This document shows, piece after piece, positions 62,095-64,000 of a stretch of 64,000 nucleotides of DNA. Location: assembly GCF_019343455.1 (NCBI RefSeq), contig NZ_CP049362.1:1364001-1428000 (forward strand). The letters run 5' to 3'. This DNA comes from Alcaligenes ammonioxydans. Lineage in GTDB: Bacteria > Pseudomonadota > Gammaproteobacteria > Burkholderiales > Burkholderiaceae_B. How positions within the stretch are numbered: the stretch's first letter is position 1; each line of letters begins with the position of its first letter. The notes below the pieces were generated by a model. It did no database searches, had not been told where the DNA came from, and saw only the letters and a list, made by a program, of their open reading frames with translations. The position numbers and the translations under genes are program-made.

Positions 62095-62702
62095 TGTCGG
62101 CAGCCCATCACACCGCCTTGCTGGCTCTGCATTACCAAAACGACGTCCTGCATGCTGATGGCCTGATTCGTGTGGGGGTGGAGGCTGACAGCCCCCAGCG
62201 TCAGGCGCTGATCGAGGCCGCAGGCCGTCTGCTGGCACAGGCGCGTGCACAGGGCGTGCCCATTGTGCATGTGCGGGTGGGCTACCGGCCAGACTATGCC
62301 GATCTGCTGTGCAACGCCCCGATTTTGCACAATGTGAAACGCATCGGTGCCATGCAGACTGGCAGTTGGGGAGCCCAGTTCTTTGACGGGCTGGCTCCCT
62401 TGCCCAACGAGTTTGAAGTCCATCACACGCGCATCAACGCTTTCTTTGGTTCCGCGCTGGAGCCGGTGGTACGTCGTTTGGGCGTGGAGCGCTTGGTGAT
62501 TGCCGGTGTGGCCACCCATTCCGTGGTGGAAAGCACGGTGCGCCATGCGGTGGATATGGGCTATGAAGTGGCGGTGGTGGCCAGCGCCTGCGGCGCACCG
62601 CCCGCCACGCATGAAGCCTCCCTGGCCAGCATGAGCCTGATAGCGCATATTGATCGTGACGAAGATTGGGCAGCCGTCTTTGGCGCGCCACAAGCAGAGT
62701 AG
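62094..62702 (+). CDS. Isochorismatase-fold protein lacking the catalytic triad
   Basis: A 202-residue protein with the isochorismatase fold, but the three catalytic positions are changed. The usual Asp in IDMQND is His13 (ALHYQND), the usual Lys is His111 (VHHTRINAFFGS) and the usual nucleophile Cys is Val144 (GVATHSVVES). It should not work as a normal cysteine hydrolase and may bind metal through histidines or act as a non-catalytic partner. It overlaps the oxygenase beta gene by one base, so it is coupled to it. Confidence 0.85.
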   Translation: MSAAHHTALLALHYQNDVLHADGLIRVGVEADSPQRQALIEAAGRLLAQARAQGVPIVHVRVGYRPDYADLLCNAPILHNVKRIGAMQTGSWGAQFFDGLAPLPNEFEVHHTRINAFFGSALEPVVRRLGVERLVIAGVATHSVVESTVRHAVDMGYEVAVVASACGAPPATHEASLASMSLIAHIDRDEDWAAVFGAPQAE

Positions 62703-62711
62703 GAGAAGCCC

Positions 62712-63539
62712 ATGCAACAGGATATGCAGGTGAATTTACACGCTAAAGTTGCCATTGTGACCGGAGCTACCCAAGGGCTGGGAGCGGATATCGCTCTGGC
62801 TCTGTGTGCCGCTGGTGCGTGGGTGTTGGTGGTGGGTCGCAGCCAGGAAGAGGGACAGCGCACTGAAGCGCGCCTGCAGGCTGTGGGCAAGGCCCAGTTT
62901 CTGGCTGCCGATATTTGTGATGATGCGCAGCTCGATGCCTGCGTGCAGGCCGCATTGGCACAAACCGGACGCATCGACATTGTGGTGAACAATGCCTGCT
63001 CCTACGGGGACGAAGGGCTGGCTTCCAGCCGCGAGTTGTGGCATCAGACTTTGGATGTGAACCTGATCTCCAGCGCGATTCTGGCCCAGAAAGCCACGCC
63101 GCATATGGGCCCAGGCGGGGTCATCATCAATATGGGCAGTACCGGTGGGAAGTTTGGCGTGGCCGGACGCGCGCTGTACCCAGCGTCCAAAGCGGCCATT
63201 TTGCAGTTCACTAAAAGCTTGGCGGTGGAATTGGCCCCATCGGGGATTCGTGTCCTGACGGTTTCGCCCGCCTGGACCTGGTCGCCGTCCGTTGAGCGCA
63301 TGAGCGGTGGCTCGCGTGAACTGGCCAATCAGGTGGGCGCACAAGTTCATCCGTTGGGCCGAGTCGGTTCCGGCGAAGAGGTTGCCCAGGTGGTGTTGTT
63401 TGCTGTGTCGGGTGCCGCTTCCTGGATGACAGGGATCGACCTGCCCGTCGACGGTGGCTTTTCCGTGCTTGGGCCAGAGCAGGGCAAGTCGCCCCGTCAC
63501 TGGTTTGAACGCTGGCAGGCGCAGTCGTCTGGCTCATAA
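62712..63539 (+). CDS. Short-chain dehydrogenase/reductase (cis-diol dehydrogenase-like position)
   Basis: A 275-residue SDR with a complete catalytic set: TGATQGLG (17-24), NNAC (one change from NNAG), Ser143, Tyr156 and Lys160 in YPASKAA. DVNLIS is also normal. Its place after a ring-hydroxylating oxygenase suggests that it oxidises the cis-dihydrodiol or another alcohol product. AGGAGAAG lies before the ATG. It ends about 100 bases before the FAD oxidoreductase gene. Confidence 0.9.
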   Translation: MQQDMQVNLHAKVAIVTGATQGLGADIALALCAAGAWVLVVGRSQEEGQRTEARLQAVGKAQFLAADICDDAQLDACVQAALAQTGRIDIVVNNACSYGDEGLASSRELWHQTLDVNLISSAILAQKATPHMGPGGVIINMGSTGGKFGVAGRALYPASKAAILQFTKSLAVELAPSGIRVLTVSPAWTWSPSVERMSGGSRELANQVGAQVHPLGRVGSGEEVAQVVLFAVSGAASWMTGIDLPVDGGFSVLGPEQGKSPRHWFERWQAQSSGS

Positions 63540-63565
63540 ATAGAAAAGTGCGGTAAAAGATGCCC

Positions 63566-63623
63566 AGGGCTTGTTGACAGCTGTTTCTTGCGGCATGTTT
63601 ACAAGCCCTGAACCCGTTCAGGG
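63566..63623 (+). promoter_or_regulatory. Alternative stems between the SDR and FAD oxidoreductase genes
   Basis: AGGGCTTGT (63566-63574) can pair with ACAAGCCCT (63601-63609). The bases CCCT in that arm can instead pair within CCCTGAA-CCCG-TTCAGGG (63606-63623). The two stems exclude each other, an attenuator-like arrangement, but no T-tract follows. Confidence 0.4.
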
Positions 63624-63644
63624 CAATTTACAAAAAGGTGTGGG

Positions 63645-64000
63645 ATGACAGATTCAACAAATAACAAGTCATATGCCGTCATTGTGGTGGGCAGTGGCAT
63701 TAATTCCTTGGTGTGTGCGGCCTTGCTGGCCCAAAAAGGCAAGCAGGTTCTGGTGCTGGAGCGTAACGACCGTGCGGGTGGGTGTATCCGCACCGAGGAG
63801 CTGTTCCCCGGTTTTACCCATGAGCTGCTGTCATCCTGGTACCCCTTGTTTACCTCCGGGGCGGCGTATGCACGCCTGAAGGATGATCTGGCTGCCCAAG
63901 GGGTGGAGTTTCTGGAAAACGGCTATACCACCGGCGTGGTGGGCAGCGATGGCAAGGGCATGGCCCTGCGTCACGATGTGGGCGATTCGATTCAACGTAT
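63645..64000 (+). CDS. NAD(P)/FAD-dependent oxidoreductase, phytoene-dehydrogenase-like, N-terminal part
   Basis: The first 118 residues of a flavoprotein cut by the window end. It has the dinucleotide-binding VVGSGINSLVCAALL motif (residues 14-28), followed by VLVLERNDRAGGCIRTEEL, the shape of the phytoene-desaturase-like/amine-oxidase superfamily. A short GTGTGGG precedes the ATG at 63645. It probably belongs to the Rieske cluster. The substrate is unknown. Confidence 0.8.
   Translation, partial: MTDSTNNKSYAVIVVGSGINSLVCAALLAQKGKQVLVLERNDRAGGCIRTEELFPGFTHELLSSWYPLFTSGAAYARLKDDLAAQGVEFLENGYTTGVVGSDGKGMALRHDVGDSIQR

Overview
The window looks like chromosomal DNA of a betaproteobacterium of the family Alcaligenaceae, with an Alcaligenes-like gene content. 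This rests on recognised protein families (a Bug-type binding protein, a TRAP transporter, a CycA-type permease with a tandem glycine riboswitch, YtcA/MdtN/MdtO-like genes and many LysR/GntR/AraC regulators), not on a database search. No phage, insertion sequence, transposase, rRNA or CRISPR array was seen. One tRNA gene (CAU anticodon) is present with a clear sigma-70 promoter and terminator.

Layout. 0-6.5 kb: end of a Bug binding protein, a GntP-type permease, tRNA-Met, a small basic protein, an atypical SDR divergent from a LysR regulator, and a YjdM/PhnA zinc-ribbon protein. 6.5-12.1 kb: an iron-controlled surface-signalling locus (ECF sigma factor, FecR-like anti-sigma factor, TonB-dependent transducer, MauG-like diheme peroxidase) with two Fur-box-like sites. 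12.2-17.4 kb: a TRAP transporter operon and cycA with a glycine riboswitch leader. 17.7-23.2 kb: a sulfur gene set on the minus strand (two flavocytochrome-c-type flavoproteins, SoxY, SoxZ, a monoheme cytochrome c, a YeeE/SoxT-like transporter). 23.5-25.9 kb: a cold-shock protein and a two-component system. 26.2-30.4 kb: a four-gene operon with a CcoN/CcoO-type oxidase core, a diheme cytochrome c and a TsdA-like thiosulfate dehydrogenase.

30.7-45.3 kb: a lipoprotein, a metallophosphatase, a class V aminotransferase, a minus-strand operon (antiporter, amidohydrolase, MarC, TolC-like protein), a YtcA/HlyD/FUSC efflux operon, a purine-type permease, a HAD phosphatase and HdeD. 45.6-47.2 kb: a copper-delivery operon (DUF2946, SCO, PCu(A)C). 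47.3-52.6 kb: a small lipoprotein, a glutamate-synthase-like FMN protein, a FUSC-MarR operon under an operator/promoter palindrome, and CinA. 52.6-57.6 kb: aconitase divergent from a GntR regulator and a PrpF-like isomerase. 57.6-64 kb: an AraC-controlled catabolic cluster with a solute-binding protein, a Rieske oxygenase (alpha and beta), an isochorismatase-fold protein without the usual catalytic residues, an SDR and an FAD oxidoreductase cut by the window end.

The most interesting theme is sulfur respiration at 17.7-30.4 kb. SoxYZ is present without SoxAX or SoxB nearby, but with two sulfide-dehydrogenase-type flavoproteins. A TsdA-like protein shares an operon with its own small haem-copper oxidase. 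Together these could carry electrons from sulfide and thiosulfate to oxygen with a dedicated terminal enzyme, under the adjacent two-component system. That integration is inferred from gene order and motifs.
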